DNA of 64,000 bases from Dorea_A amylophila (lineage in GTDB: Bacteria; Bacillota; Clostridia; Lachnospirales; Lachnospiraceae): the NCBI RefSeq assembly GCF_025567265.1, contig NZ_JAOQJW010000002.1, positions 62,001-126,000 on the forward strand, given 5' to 3'. Numbering within the stretch: the stretch's first letter is position 1; each line of letters begins with the position of its first letter. The position numbers and the translations under genes are program-made. The notes beneath the pieces were generated by a model. That model did no database searches. It worked only from the letters and a program-made list of their open reading frames with translations, and was not told the origin of the DNA. Of the stretch, positions 25,958-36,053 are shown piece by piece.

Positions 25958-27571
25958 TTATTTATGTTCTTCCTGATATTTCAGAGAAGCTTCGATAAAT
26001 CCTCTGAACAATGGATGCGGTCTGTTCGGTCTTGATTTTAATTCCGGATGTGCCTGTGTGGCGATGAACCAAGGATGTTCAGGAATTTCAATCATTTCAA
26101 CAATCCTTCCATCCGGTGAGAGACCGGAGAGCTTCATGCCGTGAGAAGTAAGAGCCTCGCGGTAGTCATTATTGACTTCGTAACGATGACGGTGGCGCTC
26201 ACTGATCTGATCTGTTCCGTACATTTCGTAAGCTTTGGATGTCTTATCAAGTACACAAGGATAAGCCCCAAGTCTTAAAGTTCCGCCGATATCTTCAATG
26301 CCAATCTGCTCTGGCATGATATGGATGACCGGATGAGTGGTGTTTGGATCAAGTTCTGCACTGTGAGCATCATTGTAACCGATGACATCTCTTGCAAATT
26401 CTACGATAGAAAGCTGCATTCCGAGGCAGAGACCTAAGAATGGTATATTGTGTGTACGTGCATATTTGATCGCCTCGATTTTTCCTTCGATACCACGGTT
26501 ACCGAATCCGCCGGGAACCAGAATACCACTTACGTCACTAAATAATTCCTCGGCATTATCGGCAGTAACGGTTTCTGAATCGATCCATTTGATATTTACA
26601 GTAGCACGGCTGAAGATTCCACCGTGTTTTAATGCTTCTACAACACTGATGTAAGCATCATGAAGCTGAATATATTTACCAACCAAAGCAACTGTGACTT
26701 CGGTGGTTGGATTCTTAAGGTAGTCGACCATTTCTGTCCAGTCTTTTAAATCCGGTTCCGGGCAGTCGAGGTGGAGACATTCACATACAACACCTGCAAG
26801 ATTCTCTTCTTCCATTGCAAGAGGAGCTTCATACAGATATTCTACATCCAGATTCTGCAGTACATGATTAGACGGTACATTACAGAATAATGCGATTTTG
26901 TCTTTCAGTCCGACACCGAGTGGATATTCGGAACGGCATACCAGAATATCCGGCTGGATTCCCATTCCCTGAAGATCTTTAACGCTTGCCTGGGTAGGTT
27001 TTGTCTTCATTTCCTGAGAAGCCTTCAGATATGGAATCAGTGTGACATGAATCAGGATAACATTTTCACGTCCTTTTTCATGCTGGAACTGACGAATGGC
27101 TTCCAGGAAAGGCTGACTTTCGATGTCACCAACAGTTCCGCCGACTTCAATAATGGCAATTTCCGTATTCTCAGCGGCTGGATTGCGATAAAAACGGGAT
27201 TTGATTTCATTTGTAATATGTGGGATAACCTGAACCGTTCCTCCGCCAAAATCTCCACGGCGTTCCTTCTGAAGAACAGACCAGTAAATCTTACCGGTTG
27301 TTACGTTGGAATTCTTGCTCAGACTTTCATCGATGAATCTTTCATAATGTCCAAGGTCAAGGTCGGTCTCAGCACCATCATCAGTTACAAATACTTCACC
27401 ATGCTGTACTGGGTTCATAGTACCAGGGTCAATGTTGATGTATGGATCGAATTTCTGCATTGTAACTGTGTAACCACGAGCTTTCAGCAGACGTCCGAGA
27501 GATGCGGCTGTAATCCCCTTACCTAATCCAGACACTACACCGCCTGTAACGAATACGTATTTTACTGCCAT
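25958..27571 (-). CDS. pyrG: CTP synthase
   Basis: Makes CTP from UTP, ATP and glutamine; cytoplasmic. The protein is 537 residues. The N-terminal synthetase domain opens with KYVFVTGGVVSGLGKGI, and contains the Mg/ATP-site DPYINIDPGTM and SVLQKERRGDFGGGTVQVIPH. The class I glutamine amidotransferase domain follows, with the Cys nucleophile in PFLGLCLGMQL and the His/Glu pair in the HPELKSRP segment near the C-terminus. The ATG at 27571 follows AAGGAGGAAG. A short AT-rich gap of about 65 bases separates it from the DUF1846 gene upstream. Confidence 0.98.
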   Translation of the reverse strand: MAVKYVFVTGGVVSGLGKGITAASLGRLLKARGYTVTMQKFDPYINIDPGTMNPVQHGEVFVTDDGAETDLDLGHYERFIDESLSKNSNVTTGKIYWSVLQKERRGDFGGGTVQVIPHITNEIKSRFYRNPAAENTEIAIIEVGGTVGDIESQPFLEAIRQFQHEKGRENVILIHVTLIPYLKASQEMKTKPTQASVKDLQGMGIQPDILVCRSEYPLGVGLKDKIALFCNVPSNHVLQNLDVEYLYEAPLAMEEENLAGVVCECLHLDCPEPDLKDWTEMVDYLKNPTTEVTVALVGKYIQLHDAYISVVEALKHGGIFSRATVNIKWIDSETVTADNAEELFSDVSGILVPGGFGNRGIEGKIEAIKYARTHNIPFLGLCLGMQLSIVEFARDVIGYNDAHSAELDPNTTHPVIHIMPEQIGIEDIGGTLRLGAYPCVLDKTSKAYEMYGTDQISERHRHRYEVNNDYREALTSHGMKLSGLSPDGRIVEMIEIPEHPWFIATQAHPELKSRPNRPHPLFRGFIEASLKYQEEHK

Positions 27572-27636
27572 AACTTCCTCCTTAAGTCAAAATTAGTTTC
27601 TCTGTTATATAAAGTGTTCAAAAAAATACTTTAAGA

Positions 27637-29130
27637 TTATACACCTTTGTTATTAAAAAATACAGAGTTTTTTTCATATTTTGCTTCAAAAGTTGCCTGA
27701 ATAGACAGCAGTTTGAATTGTTTGATGTCTACAGACCCCGGCATAACAGATACATGAGCCTGACAGCCTTTTAATTTAGGAAGCTGTTCCATCGCAAGTT
27801 TTGCATCTTCACTGGTAGCAGCACTTACAGAAAGGGCAATCAGAACTTCATCGGTATGAAGGCGTGGATTGCGGCTTCCCAGATATTTTGTTTTCAGACT
27901 CTGGATTGGTTCGATCGCCTGTGGAGAGATGATCTTGATCTCATGTCCGATACCTGCAAGTTCTTTTAATGCATTCAAAAGAAGAGCAGAGCATGCGCCA
28001 AGAAGATCCGATGTCTTGCCTGTCACGATCGAGCCGTCTGGGAGTTCCAGTGCAGCTGCAGGCCCGCCTGTACGCTCGGATTCGGTGAGAGCCGCATCGA
28101 CTACCGGACGGTCATGAACGGTAATATCTGCCTGGTTCATTAACATTTCTAATTTATAAGTTTCTTCTTCAGAGCATGCGCCGAGAAGAAGTCTTCTCCT
28201 AGATGCATAGTATCTGCGGATGATTTCCTGACAGGAAGCGTTTCTACATGCGTCATCATTGCAGATACAGTTGCCAGCCATATTTACCCCCATATCTGTT
28301 GGGGATTTGTAAGGACTTTCTCCGTAGATGCGCTGGAACATGGCATTTAATACAGGGAAAATCTCTACATCACGGTTATAGTTGATCGTTGTCTCACCAT
28401 AGGCTTCCAGGTGGAACGGATCTATCATATTAATATCATTCAGGTCGGCCGTAGCTGCCTCGTAAGCCAGGTTGACCGGATGTTTTAACGGAATATTCCA
28501 GATTGGAAATGTCTCAAATTTGGCGTAACCTGCTTTGATTCCGTGCTTGTGTTCATGATATAATTGTGACAGGCAGACAGCCATCTTTCCACTTCCAGGT
28601 CCCGGAGCAGTCACAACGACCAGAGGACGGCTTGTTTCTATATAATCATTTTTTCCGTAACCATCGTCACTTACGATAAAAGGTACATTTGTCGGATATC
28701 CGGGAATCAGGTAGTGACGGTACACTTTGATGCCAAGCTTTTCCAGACGGTTTTTGAATAATTCGGCACTTTCCTGTGCGTTGTATTTGGTAATAACGAC
28801 ACTTCCGACATAGAGCCCAAGTCCCTGATAGATATGCATCAGGCGGAGTACATCGGAATCATACGTGATACCAAGGTCACCACGGATCTTATTCTTTTCA
28901 ATATCTTCAGCGCTGATGACGATGACGATTTCGGCCTGATCGGACAGCTCGCATAACATACGGAGTTTGCTGTCAGGCTGGAATCCAGGAAGAACTCTGG
29001 AGGCATGGAAATCATCAAAAAGTTTGCCTCCGAATTCCAGATACAGTTTGTTGTCAAATTGTCCGATACGTTCACGGATATGTTCAGACTGCATCTTCAG
29101 GTATTTTTCATTATCGAATCCAATTTTCAT
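27637..29130 (-). CDS. DUF1846 (UPF0371) family protein
   Basis: The protein is 497 residues, the usual length for this uncharacterised family. It starts KIGFDNEKYLKMQSEHIRERI, the highly conserved family N-terminus, and contains VVTAPGPGSGKMAVCLSQLYHE (about residues 173-194), a P-loop-like nucleotide-binding segment, and a conserved Cys-rich NCICNDDACRNASCQEI near residue 290. The function is not established; structures of relatives suggest a nucleotide-binding enzyme. Oriented divergently from ftsH, and upstream of pyrG on the same strand. Confidence 0.92.
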   Translation of the reverse strand: MKIGFDNEKYLKMQSEHIRERIGQFDNKLYLEFGGKLFDDFHASRVLPGFQPDSKLRMLCELSDQAEIVIVISAEDIEKNKIRGDLGITYDSDVLRLMHIYQGLGLYVGSVVITKYNAQESAELFKNRLEKLGIKVYRHYLIPGYPTNVPFIVSDDGYGKNDYIETSRPLVVVTAPGPGSGKMAVCLSQLYHEHKHGIKAGYAKFETFPIWNIPLKHPVNLAYEAATADLNDINMIDPFHLEAYGETTINYNRDVEIFPVLNAMFQRIYGESPYKSPTDMGVNMAGNCICNDDACRNASCQEIIRRYYASRRRLLLGACSEEETYKLEMLMNQADITVHDRPVVDAALTESERTGGPAAALELPDGSIVTGKTSDLLGACSALLLNALKELAGIGHEIKIISPQAIEPIQSLKTKYLGSRNPRLHTDEVLIALSVSAATSEDAKLAMEQLPKLKGCQAHVSVMPGSVDIKQFKLLSIQATFEAKYEKNSVFFNNKGV

Positions 29131-29260
29131 AAGTACATTCCCTCATCTAAAATATATTTGATCTTTTATAGTGGAAAATCTGCCGGAACCGGCATAAGCA
29201 TTTTCATTTCAAGTATACTACAACACATAGGAAGTTTACAATCTTTTCATAATGTTTTTA

Positions 29261-29289
29261 TTGATTTCTAACATAGTGGTCTTTATAAT
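29261..29289 (+). promoter_or_regulatory. Sigma-A-type promoter for ftsH
   Basis: TTGATT (29261-29266), a 17-bp spacer and TATAAT (29284-29289), 25 bases before the ftsH start codon. Confidence 0.75.
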
Positions 29290-29313
29290 AATTAGTTATA
29301 CAGGAGGATTAAA

Positions 29314-31287
29314 ATGGACAACCAGAATAATAAGAATAACAAGAATAATAAACAAGGTATTTCGTTTATTTTATTGGTCACAGTTATTACATCGATTCTT
29401 GTGGTTGCACTGTTCCAGTTTCAGGGAATGACCTCTGCAAAAGAGATTACTTATAATAAATTCCTGAAGATGGTAGATGACGGCAAGGTCAAAAAAGTAG
29501 AGATTCAGAGTGATAAGATCATGATTGTCACGAAGAAGGATAAGGACAGTGGAATTTCACAGGAATATTATACCGGAGTTGTGAATGATGACGAACTGAC
29601 CAACCGTCTGGAAAAAGCCGGTGTAGAATTTAATCAGGAGATTCCGGATACCACATCCGCGGTAGCAATGAACGTTATCTTAACATTCCTGCCAATCGCA
29701 TTCTTTGTCGGAATGATCGTCTGGATGACAAAGCGTATGTCAAAAGGCGGCGGCATGATGGGAATCGGTAAGAGCAATGCCAAGATGTATGTAGAGAAGC
29801 AGACAGGTGTGACATTTAAAGATGTGGCCGGTCAGGATGAAGCAAAAGAGTCCTTACAGGAAGTAGTAGATTTTTTGCATAATCCCGGGAAATATACGAG
29901 TGTCGGTGCAAAGCTTCCGAAGGGAGCGTTGTTAGTCGGTCCTCCGGGAACCGGTAAGACACTTTTGGCGAAAGCAGTAGCCGGCGAAGCAAAGGTACCA
30001 TTCTTCTCACTGAGCGGTTCAGCATTTGTGGAAATGTATGTCGGGGTAGGAGCATCCAGGGTACGTGATCTGTTTAAACAGGCTCAGCAGATGGCACCAT
30101 GTATCATTTTCATTGATGAGATTGATGCAATCGGTAAGAGCCGTGACAATCAGATGGGCGGCAACGATGAGCGTGAACAGACACTGAACCAGCTTCTTGC
30201 GGAGATGGATGGATTTGAAAGCAATAAAGGACTGGTGCTTCTTGCAGCAACCAACAGACCGGAGATCCTGGATCCTGCGTTATTGAGACCAGGACGTTTT
30301 GACAGACGAATCATCGTGGAAAAACCAGATCTGAAAGGACGTGTAGAGGTTCTGAAGGTACATTCCAAAGATGTAAAGATGGATGAGACTGTTAATCTAG
30401 AAGAGATTGCACTGGCAACTTCAGGAGCAGTTGGTTCCGATCTCGCCAATATGATCAATGAGGCAGCAATCAATGCAGTAAAACATGGAAGAAATGCAGT
30501 GTGTCAGTCAGACTTATTTGAAGCAGTAGAAGTAGTACTTGTAGGAAAAGAGAAGAAAGACCGGATTATGAGTCAGGAAGAACGGAGAATCGTTTCCTAC
30601 CATGAAGTCGGACATGCGCTGGTAAGCGCATTGCAGAAAGATGCGGAACCGGTACAGAAAATTACGATTGTTCCACGTACGATGGGAGCACTTGGTTATG
30701 TTATGCAGACTCCGGAGGAAGAAAAATTCCTGAATACGAAGAAGGAACTTCAGGCGATGTTAGTCGGATTGCTTGCAGGACGTGCCGCAGAAGAAGTGGT
30801 ATTTGATACGGTTACAACGGGAGCTTCCAATGATATCGAGAAAGCAACAAGCGTTGCAAGAGCCATGATCACACAGTATGGTATGAGTGAGAAGTTCGGA
30901 CTGATCGGTCTGGAATCCATTCAGAACCGTTATCTGGACGGACGTCCGGTCAGCAACTGTGGACAGCAGACAGCATCCGAGATTGATGAAGAAGTCATGA
31001 AGATGCTGAAAGATGCCTATGAAGAAGCAAAACAACTGCTGAGAGATCACAGACAGTCATTGGATAGGATTGCGGCATTCCTGATCGAAAAAGAGACGAT
31101 CACCGGAAAAGAATTTATGGAAATCTTCCATGAAGTAGAAGGAATTGATCCGGATGCACCGAAGAAGGAAGAAGCAAGAATCGGTATGAATCCGGTAGAA
31201 GGTGAAGGGTTTGTTATGAAATCTGCAGATGATACAGCCGAAGAACCTGTTGAAGCAATAAAGGAAGTTGTCTGCGAAGAAGAATAA
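29314..31287 (+). CDS. ftsH: ATP-dependent zinc metalloprotease FtsH
   Basis: Membrane-anchored AAA+ protease that degrades misfolded membrane proteins and some regulators. The protein is 657 residues. Two membrane segments (about 17-37 and 113-131) flank an extracytoplasmic region; then come the AAA domain with Walker A GPPGTGKT (209-216), Walker B FIDEIDAIGKSR and the second-region-of-homology arginines (RPGRFDRR), and the M41 peptidase with the zinc site HEVGH (430-434). The N-terminus is Asn/Lys-rich and the C-terminal 50 residues are acidic. The ribosome site is CAGGAGG. It has its own promoter and terminator. Confidence 0.98.
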   Translation: MDNQNNKNNKNNKQGISFILLVTVITSILVVALFQFQGMTSAKEITYNKFLKMVDDGKVKKVEIQSDKIMIVTKKDKDSGISQEYYTGVVNDDELTNRLEKAGVEFNQEIPDTTSAVAMNVILTFLPIAFFVGMIVWMTKRMSKGGGMMGIGKSNAKMYVEKQTGVTFKDVAGQDEAKESLQEVVDFLHNPGKYTSVGAKLPKGALLVGPPGTGKTLLAKAVAGEAKVPFFSLSGSAFVEMYVGVGASRVRDLFKQAQQMAPCIIFIDEIDAIGKSRDNQMGGNDEREQTLNQLLAEMDGFESNKGLVLLAATNRPEILDPALLRPGRFDRRIIVEKPDLKGRVEVLKVHSKDVKMDETVNLEEIALATSGAVGSDLANMINEAAINAVKHGRNAVCQSDLFEAVEVVLVGKEKKDRIMSQEERRIVSYHEVGHALVSALQKDAEPVQKITIVPRTMGALGYVMQTPEEEKFLNTKKELQAMLVGLLAGRAAEEVVFDTVTTGASNDIEKATSVARAMITQYGMSEKFGLIGLESIQNRYLDGRPVSNCGQQTASEIDEEVMKMLKDAYEEAKQLLRDHRQSLDRIAAFLIEKETITGKEFMEIFHEVEGIDPDAPKKEEARIGMNPVEGEGFVMKSADDTAEEPVEAIKEVVCEEE

Positions 31288-31313
31288 GTATAAAGAGAAT
31301 AGATATACGAGGA

Positions 31314-31355
31314 AAGATACAGGGTAAAGTTTGAGAAGGCCCTGTATCTTTTTTC
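31314..31355 (+). terminator. Rho-independent terminator after ftsH
   Basis: AAGATACAGGG (31314-31324) pairs with CCCTGTATCTT (31340-31350), followed by a six-T run. Confidence 0.9.
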
Positions 31356-31416
31356 TTTTCAATTATATCTGCCTGGTATATAATAGGCAGGATGAGAGTA
31401 TTCTGGAGGAAAGAGT

Positions 31417-32118
31417 ATGAAGGGAAGATTATTCGGAGTCGGAGTCGGACCGGGAGATCCGGAACTTATGACATATAAAGCAGTGCGTATCATAAAGGAA
31501 TGCCAAGTGCTCGCAGTGCCTGCGAGAGGCAGGAAACATGCGGTCAGCTACAGGATTGCAGCGGAGATGATAGAGAATATGGAAGAAAAAGAATTCCTGG
31601 ATCTGGATACGCCGATGACAAAGGACAGACAGATTCTGGATCGGAATTATGAAAATGCAGCAGGGAGAATTATAGAAGAACTGGAAAAAGGGAAGGATGT
31701 AGCATATCTGACGCTGGGAGATCCGACAATCTATTCGACTTATATGTACATTCACCGCATAGTAAAAGCAAAAGGGTATGAGACAACGATCATCAGCGGA
31801 ATTCCATCCTTTTGTGCTGCAGCGGCGAGACTGGATGACAGTCTTGTTGACCGGGCAGAAGAACTTCATGTAATCCCATCCAGCTATGGGATAGAAGCGG
31901 CACTAAACTATTCCGGTACAAAGATTCTGATGAAGTCCGCATCCGGAATAAGTGAAGTAAAGAGGACTTTGGAAGAAAAAGACGGAAATGTGAATGTAAA
32001 GATGATAGAAAACTGTGGAATGCCAGAGGAGCGGATCTATGAAAGAATAGAAGATGTTCCGGAGCAGGCAGGCTATTATTCTTTATTGATTGTAAAAGAG
32101 TCGGAAAAAGAGCGATAA
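31417..32118 (+). CDS. cbiL: Precorrin-2 / cobalt-factor II C20-methyltransferase
   Basis: SAM-dependent tetrapyrrole methylase of the cobalamin pathway, 233 residues as usual. It opens with GRLFGVGVGPGDPELMTYKA, the family N-terminus, and has the AYLTLGDPTIYSTYMYIHR segment characteristic of CobI/CbiL over other precorrin methylases, then TTIISGIPSFCAAAARL. Oddly it lies alone, between ftsH and uvrC, with no other cobalamin gene in the window except perhaps the ABC importer at 1-2821. In many Clostridia cbiL sits within a long cbi operon. The start ATG follows CTGGAGGAAAG. Confidence 0.88.
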   Translation: MKGRLFGVGVGPGDPELMTYKAVRIIKECQVLAVPARGRKHAVSYRIAAEMIENMEEKEFLDLDTPMTKDRQILDRNYENAAGRIIEELEKGKDVAYLTLGDPTIYSTYMYIHRIVKAKGYETTIISGIPSFCAAAARLDDSLVDRAEELHVIPSSYGIEAALNYSGTKILMKSASGISEVKRTLEEKDGNVNVKMIENCGMPEERIYERIEDVPEQAGYYSLLIVKESEKER

Positions 32119-32182
32119 CAGGATTCAAAAAATCAGAGAAGATGTTTAGAATTAGAAAATAAAAAATATACAGGAGACGTAT

Positions 32183-34036
32183 ATGGAGAATTTTAACATA
32201 CAGGAAGAACTGAAGAAGCTGCCCGGAAAACCGGGTGTATACCTGATGCACGATGAAAGGGATGCAATCATCTATGTCGGAAAGGCAATCAGCCTTAAGA
32301 ACCGTGTCCGTCAGTATTTTCAGAGCAGCAGGAATAAAGGTGCCAAGATAGAACAGATGGTGACACATATTTCCAGATTTGAATACATTGTGACAGATTC
32401 TGAATTGGAAGCACTGGTGTTGGAGTGTAATCTGATAAAGGAACACAGACCGAAGTATAATACTATGCTGATGGATGACAAGAGTTATCCGTTTATAAAA
32501 GTTACAGTAAATGAGCCGTTTCCGAGGGTTATGCTGGCAAGACAGATGAAGAAGGACAAGGCAAAATATTTTGGTCCTTATACCAGTGCAGGCGCAGTGA
32601 AAGATACGATAGAATTGATCCGTAAGCTTTATCATATCCGCAGCTGTAACCGTTCGCTGCCAAAAGACATAGGGAAAGAGAGACCTTGTCTGAATTATCA
32701 TATCCATCAGTGCCAGGCACCATGCCAGGGATACATTTCTCAGGAAGAGTATCGGAAATCCATAGACGAAGTTGTACGTTTCCTGAATGGACATTATGAT
32801 CTGGTGTTAAAAGAACTGGAAGAAAAGATGATGGCAGCATCGGATAGTCTGGAGTTCGAAAAAGCAATTGAATACAGAGAACTGCTTACAAGTGTACAGA
32901 AGGTTGCTCAGAAGCAGAAAATCACAGATACGGCAGGAGATGACAGAGATATCATTGCAATGGCTTCTGAGGGAGAAGATGCAGTTGTGCAGGTATTTTT
33001 TATTCGAAGCGGAAGACTGATCGGACGGGATCATTTTTATCTGAAGAGCGCAGAAAATGATACGGAAGGCGAGATATTGTCAAGCTTTATCAAGCAGTTC
33101 TATGCAGGCACACCATATATTCCTGCGGAACTGATGCTGCCGGAAGAGATTGAAGATCAGGATATCATTGAAGAATGGCTGACGGCAAGGAGAGAACGCA
33201 GAGTACATCTTCGCATTCCGAAGAAGGGAACGAAGGAAAAACTGGTAGAATTGGCACAAAAGAATGCGCAGATGGTGTTAAAGAATGACAGAGAACGTCT
33301 GAAACGTGAAGAGGGAAGAACGATCGGTGCAGTGAAAGAACTGGAAAAGATACTGGGACTAAAAGGCATCATACGCATGGAGGCATATGATATTTCCAAT
33401 ACGAACGGATTCGATTCTGTCGGATCGATGGTAGTCTATGAACATGGGAAACCAAAACGGAACGATTACCGCAAATTCAAAATTAAAACTGTGCAGGGTC
33501 CGGATGATTATGCCAGTATGAATGAAGTACTGACCAGAAGATTCGGGCATGGATTGCGTGAACAGCAGGAAGAAAGTGAAACCGGAGGCTTTCAGATATT
33601 TCCGGATCTGATCATGATGGACGGAGGACGGGGGCAGGTGAATATAGCACTGGAAGTACTGGAAAAGCTTCATCTGCATATTCCTGTGTGTGGAATGGTA
33701 AAAGATGACAATCACAGAACGAGAGGACTGTATTTTAATAATACCGAACTTCCGATTGACCGCAACTCGGAATGTTTCCGGCTGATTACCAGGATACAGG
33801 ACGAAGCGCACCGTTTTGCAATTACATTTCACAGACAATTGCGCAGCAAGGGGCAGGTGCATTCTGTGCTGGACGATATTCCGGGAGTCGGCCCTGCAAG
33901 AAGAAAAGATCTGATGCGATGCTTTGAGAATATTGATGCAATCCGTAATGCAACAGTAGAAGAGTTAAAAGAACTGCCAAGTATGAATGAAAAATCTGCA
34001 CAGGAAGTATATAAATTTTTTCACCAGAATCATTAA
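32183..34036 (+). CDS. uvrC: Excinuclease ABC subunit C
   Basis: Makes the two incisions in nucleotide excision repair with UvrA and UvrB. The protein is 617 residues. The N-terminal GIY-YIG nuclease starts at LPGKPGVYLMHDERDAIIYVG (about 13-33), a UVR motif lies near 205-235 (EKMMAASDSLEFEKAIEYR), the RNase H-like second nuclease begins at MEAYDISNTNG and includes MMDGGRGQ, and the C-terminal helix-hairpin-helix is IPGVGPARRKDLMRCF. The ATG at 32183 follows CAGGAGACG. hprK follows after 50 bases. Confidence 0.98.
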   Translation: MENFNIQEELKKLPGKPGVYLMHDERDAIIYVGKAISLKNRVRQYFQSSRNKGAKIEQMVTHISRFEYIVTDSELEALVLECNLIKEHRPKYNTMLMDDKSYPFIKVTVNEPFPRVMLARQMKKDKAKYFGPYTSAGAVKDTIELIRKLYHIRSCNRSLPKDIGKERPCLNYHIHQCQAPCQGYISQEEYRKSIDEVVRFLNGHYDLVLKELEEKMMAASDSLEFEKAIEYRELLTSVQKVAQKQKITDTAGDDRDIIAMASEGEDAVVQVFFIRSGRLIGRDHFYLKSAENDTEGEILSSFIKQFYAGTPYIPAELMLPEEIEDQDIIEEWLTARRERRVHLRIPKKGTKEKLVELAQKNAQMVLKNDRERLKREEGRTIGAVKELEKILGLKGIIRMEAYDISNTNGFDSVGSMVVYEHGKPKRNDYRKFKIKTVQGPDDYASMNEVLTRRFGHGLREQQEESETGGFQIFPDLIMMDGGRGQVNIALEVLEKLHLHIPVCGMVKDDNHRTRGLYFNNTELPIDRNSECFRLITRIQDEAHRFAITFHRQLRSKGQVHSVLDDIPGVGPARRKDLMRCFENIDAIRNATVEELKELPSMNEKSAQEVYKFFHQNH

Positions 34037-34039
34037 GTA

Positions 34040-34048
34040 TGGTATAAT
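34040..34048 (+). promoter_or_regulatory. Extended -10 promoter candidate for hprK
   Basis: TGGTATAAT directly after the uvrC stop codon, about 38 bases before hprK; the -35 position (TTCACC) is poor. hprK may be expressed from here as well as by read-through. Confidence 0.45.
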
Positions 34049-34086
34049 AATTAAAGAGATTTTTAATACGTGTGAGGTAGAAGAAT

Positions 34087-35016
34087 ATGGCGAATAAAGT
34101 TGAATTAAAAACACTTGTTGAAAAAATGAATCTTAAAAATTTAACACCGGATGTAGATCTGTCTGATAAAGATGTAGAGATACCAGATATTAACAGACCG
34201 GCACTGCAGCTTACAGGATTTTTTGAACATTTTGATTCAGAACGTGTACAGATCATTGGTTATGTAGAATATACATTTCTGGAGAAGATGACAGATGAAG
34301 ATAAGAAAAAGCGGATTTATGAGACACTGCTTTCTTATAAGATTCCTTGCCTGATCTTCTGCAGGAATCTTCCACCGGAAAAGATGCTTCTGGAGATGGC
34401 AGAAAAGGCAAATATCCCTGTATTCCAGACAGAGAAGAAGACATCGGAATTTACAGCAGAGATCATCCGATGGCTGAATGTGGAACTTGCACCATGCATT
34501 TCTATTCATGGTGTGCTGGTTGATGTATACGGTGTTGGTGTGCTGATCATGGGTGAAAGTGGAATCGGTAAGAGTGAAGCCGCACTGGAACTGATCAAGC
34601 GTGGACACCGTCTTGTCAGTGATGATGTCGTAGAGATCCGCAGAGTCAGTGATGAGACACTGGTTGGATCGGCACCGGATATCACAAGACATTTCATTGA
34701 ATTGCGTGGTATCGGTATTGTAGATGTAAAAGCATTGTTCGGTGTACTGAGTGTCAGGGAGACACAGAATATTGATCTTGTTATCACGCTTGAAGAGTGG
34801 AATAAGAACAAAGAATATGACCGTCTCGGACTGGAAGAAGAGTATACAGAATTCCTTGGAAATAAAGTGGTGTGTCATCATCTTCCAATACGTCCTGGAC
34901 GTAATCTGGCGATTATCGTTGAGACAGCGGCCGTTAACCACAGACAGAAACAGATGGGATATAATGCAGCACAGGAACTGTACAAGCGTGTACAGCAGAA
35001 TCTAACAAAAAAATAG
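34087..35016 (+). CDS. hprK: HPr kinase/phosphorylase
   Basis: Phosphorylates HPr on Ser46, linking glycolytic state to CcpA-dependent carbon catabolite control in Firmicutes, and reverses the reaction. The protein is 309 residues. The P-loop is GESGIGKS (156-163), preceded by the catalytic-region His (HGVLVDVYG, His141), and the HprK signature IELRGIGIVDVKALFG follows near 205-220. The start ATG at 34087 is preceded by GTGAGGTAG. It is followed after 12 bases by a ROK glucokinase, a functional match in sugar metabolism. Confidence 0.98.
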   Translation: MANKVELKTLVEKMNLKNLTPDVDLSDKDVEIPDINRPALQLTGFFEHFDSERVQIIGYVEYTFLEKMTDEDKKKRIYETLLSYKIPCLIFCRNLPPEKMLLEMAEKANIPVFQTEKKTSEFTAEIIRWLNVELAPCISIHGVLVDVYGVGVLIMGESGIGKSEAALELIKRGHRLVSDDVVEIRRVSDETLVGSAPDITRHFIELRGIGIVDVKALFGVLSVRETQNIDLVITLEEWNKNKEYDRLGLEEEYTEFLGNKVVCHHLPIRPGRNLAIIVETAAVNHRQKQMGYNAAQELYKRVQQNLTKK

Positions 35017-35028
35017 GAGAGTAGCAAA

Positions 35029-35961
35029 ATGAAATATTGTTTTGGTGTAGATATCGGGGGAACAACAGTAAAATTAGGTTTGTTTACGACCGATGGGGAG
35101 ATTGTAGATAAGTGGGAGATTAAGACCCGTACAGAGAATCAGGGAGAGGCAGTTCTTCCGGATATCGCAGAGGCGTTAAGGGAAAAGCTTGAAGAAAAGA
35201 AGATCGACAGAGATGAGGTGGAAGGAATCGGAGTCGGAGTTCCGGCACCGGTGAATACAGAAGGTGTGGTACAGAACACTGCAAACCTCGGATGGGGATA
35301 TAAAGAAGTAAAAAGAGAGATGGAAGAGCTTTCCGGCATGAGAGCCGAGATCGGTAATGATGCCAATGTAGCCGCACTTGGAGAAATGTGGCTGGGAGCC
35401 GGCAAAGGACGCAAAAATATCGTTATGGTAACGCTTGGAACAGGTGTAGGCGGTGGAATTATCATTGATGGAAAACCATTGGTAGGAGCGCATGGTGCCG
35501 GTGGTGAGATCGGGCATCTCTGTGTGAATTATGAAGAGACAGATCATTGCGGATGTGGTAATACCGGATGTCTGGAGCAATATGCATCAGCCACAGGAAT
35601 TACCAGACTGGCGAATATCCGTCTTGCCAAAGATGATGCCAAGTCAGTATTAAGAGAGCAGGAAGTCAGTGCAAAGACTGTATTTGATGCAGTGAAAGCC
35701 GGAGATGCAGTGGCAAAAGAGATTGCAGAAGAATTTGGAAAATATCTCGGACATGCAATGGCTAATTTGGCAGCAGTGGCAGATCCGTCAGCAATTGTGA
35801 TTGGCGGGGGTGTATCCAAAGCAGGTGAAGTACTGATAGAGTATGTGGAAAAGAACTTTAAAGAGAGAGCTTTTTTTGCTAACAAAGATACCGAATTTGT
35901 CCTTGCGACATTAGGGAATGATGCAGGAATCTGTGGAGCTGCTAAATTAATTCTTTCATAA
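35029..35961 (+). CDS. ROK-family glucokinase
   Basis: Phosphorylates glucose to glucose-6-phosphate with ATP. The protein is 310 residues. The phosphate-1 loop is DIGGTTVKLGLF (8-19), the sugar-binding catalytic Asp lies in EIGNDANVAALGE (about 104-116), and the ROK zinc site is HCGCGNTGCLEQY (about 173-185) after the HGAGGEIGH loop. These features fit the glucokinase branch of ROK kinases rather than the ROK repressors, as no DNA-binding domain precedes them. Likely co-transcribed with hprK. A bidirectional terminator follows. Confidence 0.93.
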   Translation: MKYCFGVDIGGTTVKLGLFTTDGEIVDKWEIKTRTENQGEAVLPDIAEALREKLEEKKIDRDEVEGIGVGVPAPVNTEGVVQNTANLGWGYKEVKREMEELSGMRAEIGNDANVAALGEMWLGAGKGRKNIVMVTLGTGVGGGIIIDGKPLVGAHGAGGEIGHLCVNYEETDHCGCGNTGCLEQYASATGITRLANIRLAKDDAKSVLREQEVSAKTVFDAVKAGDAVAKEIAEEFGKYLGHAMANLAAVADPSAIVIGGGVSKAGEVLIEYVEKNFKERAFFANKDTEFVLATLGNDAGICGAAKLILS

Positions 35962-36010
35962 AGGATATTGGAAAAATGAGATTGATTTTACAATCAAAAA
36001 AATATGTATA

Positions 36011-36046
36011 AAAAATGCGGGATGGTTTTAACTATCCCGCATTTTT
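36011..36046. terminator. Bidirectional terminator between glucokinase and PBP genes
   Basis: AAAAATGCGGGAT (36011-36023) and ATCCCGCATTTTT (36034-36046), a 13-bp stem with A- and T-runs on opposite sides. Confidence 0.92.
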
Positions 36047-36053
36047 CTATATA

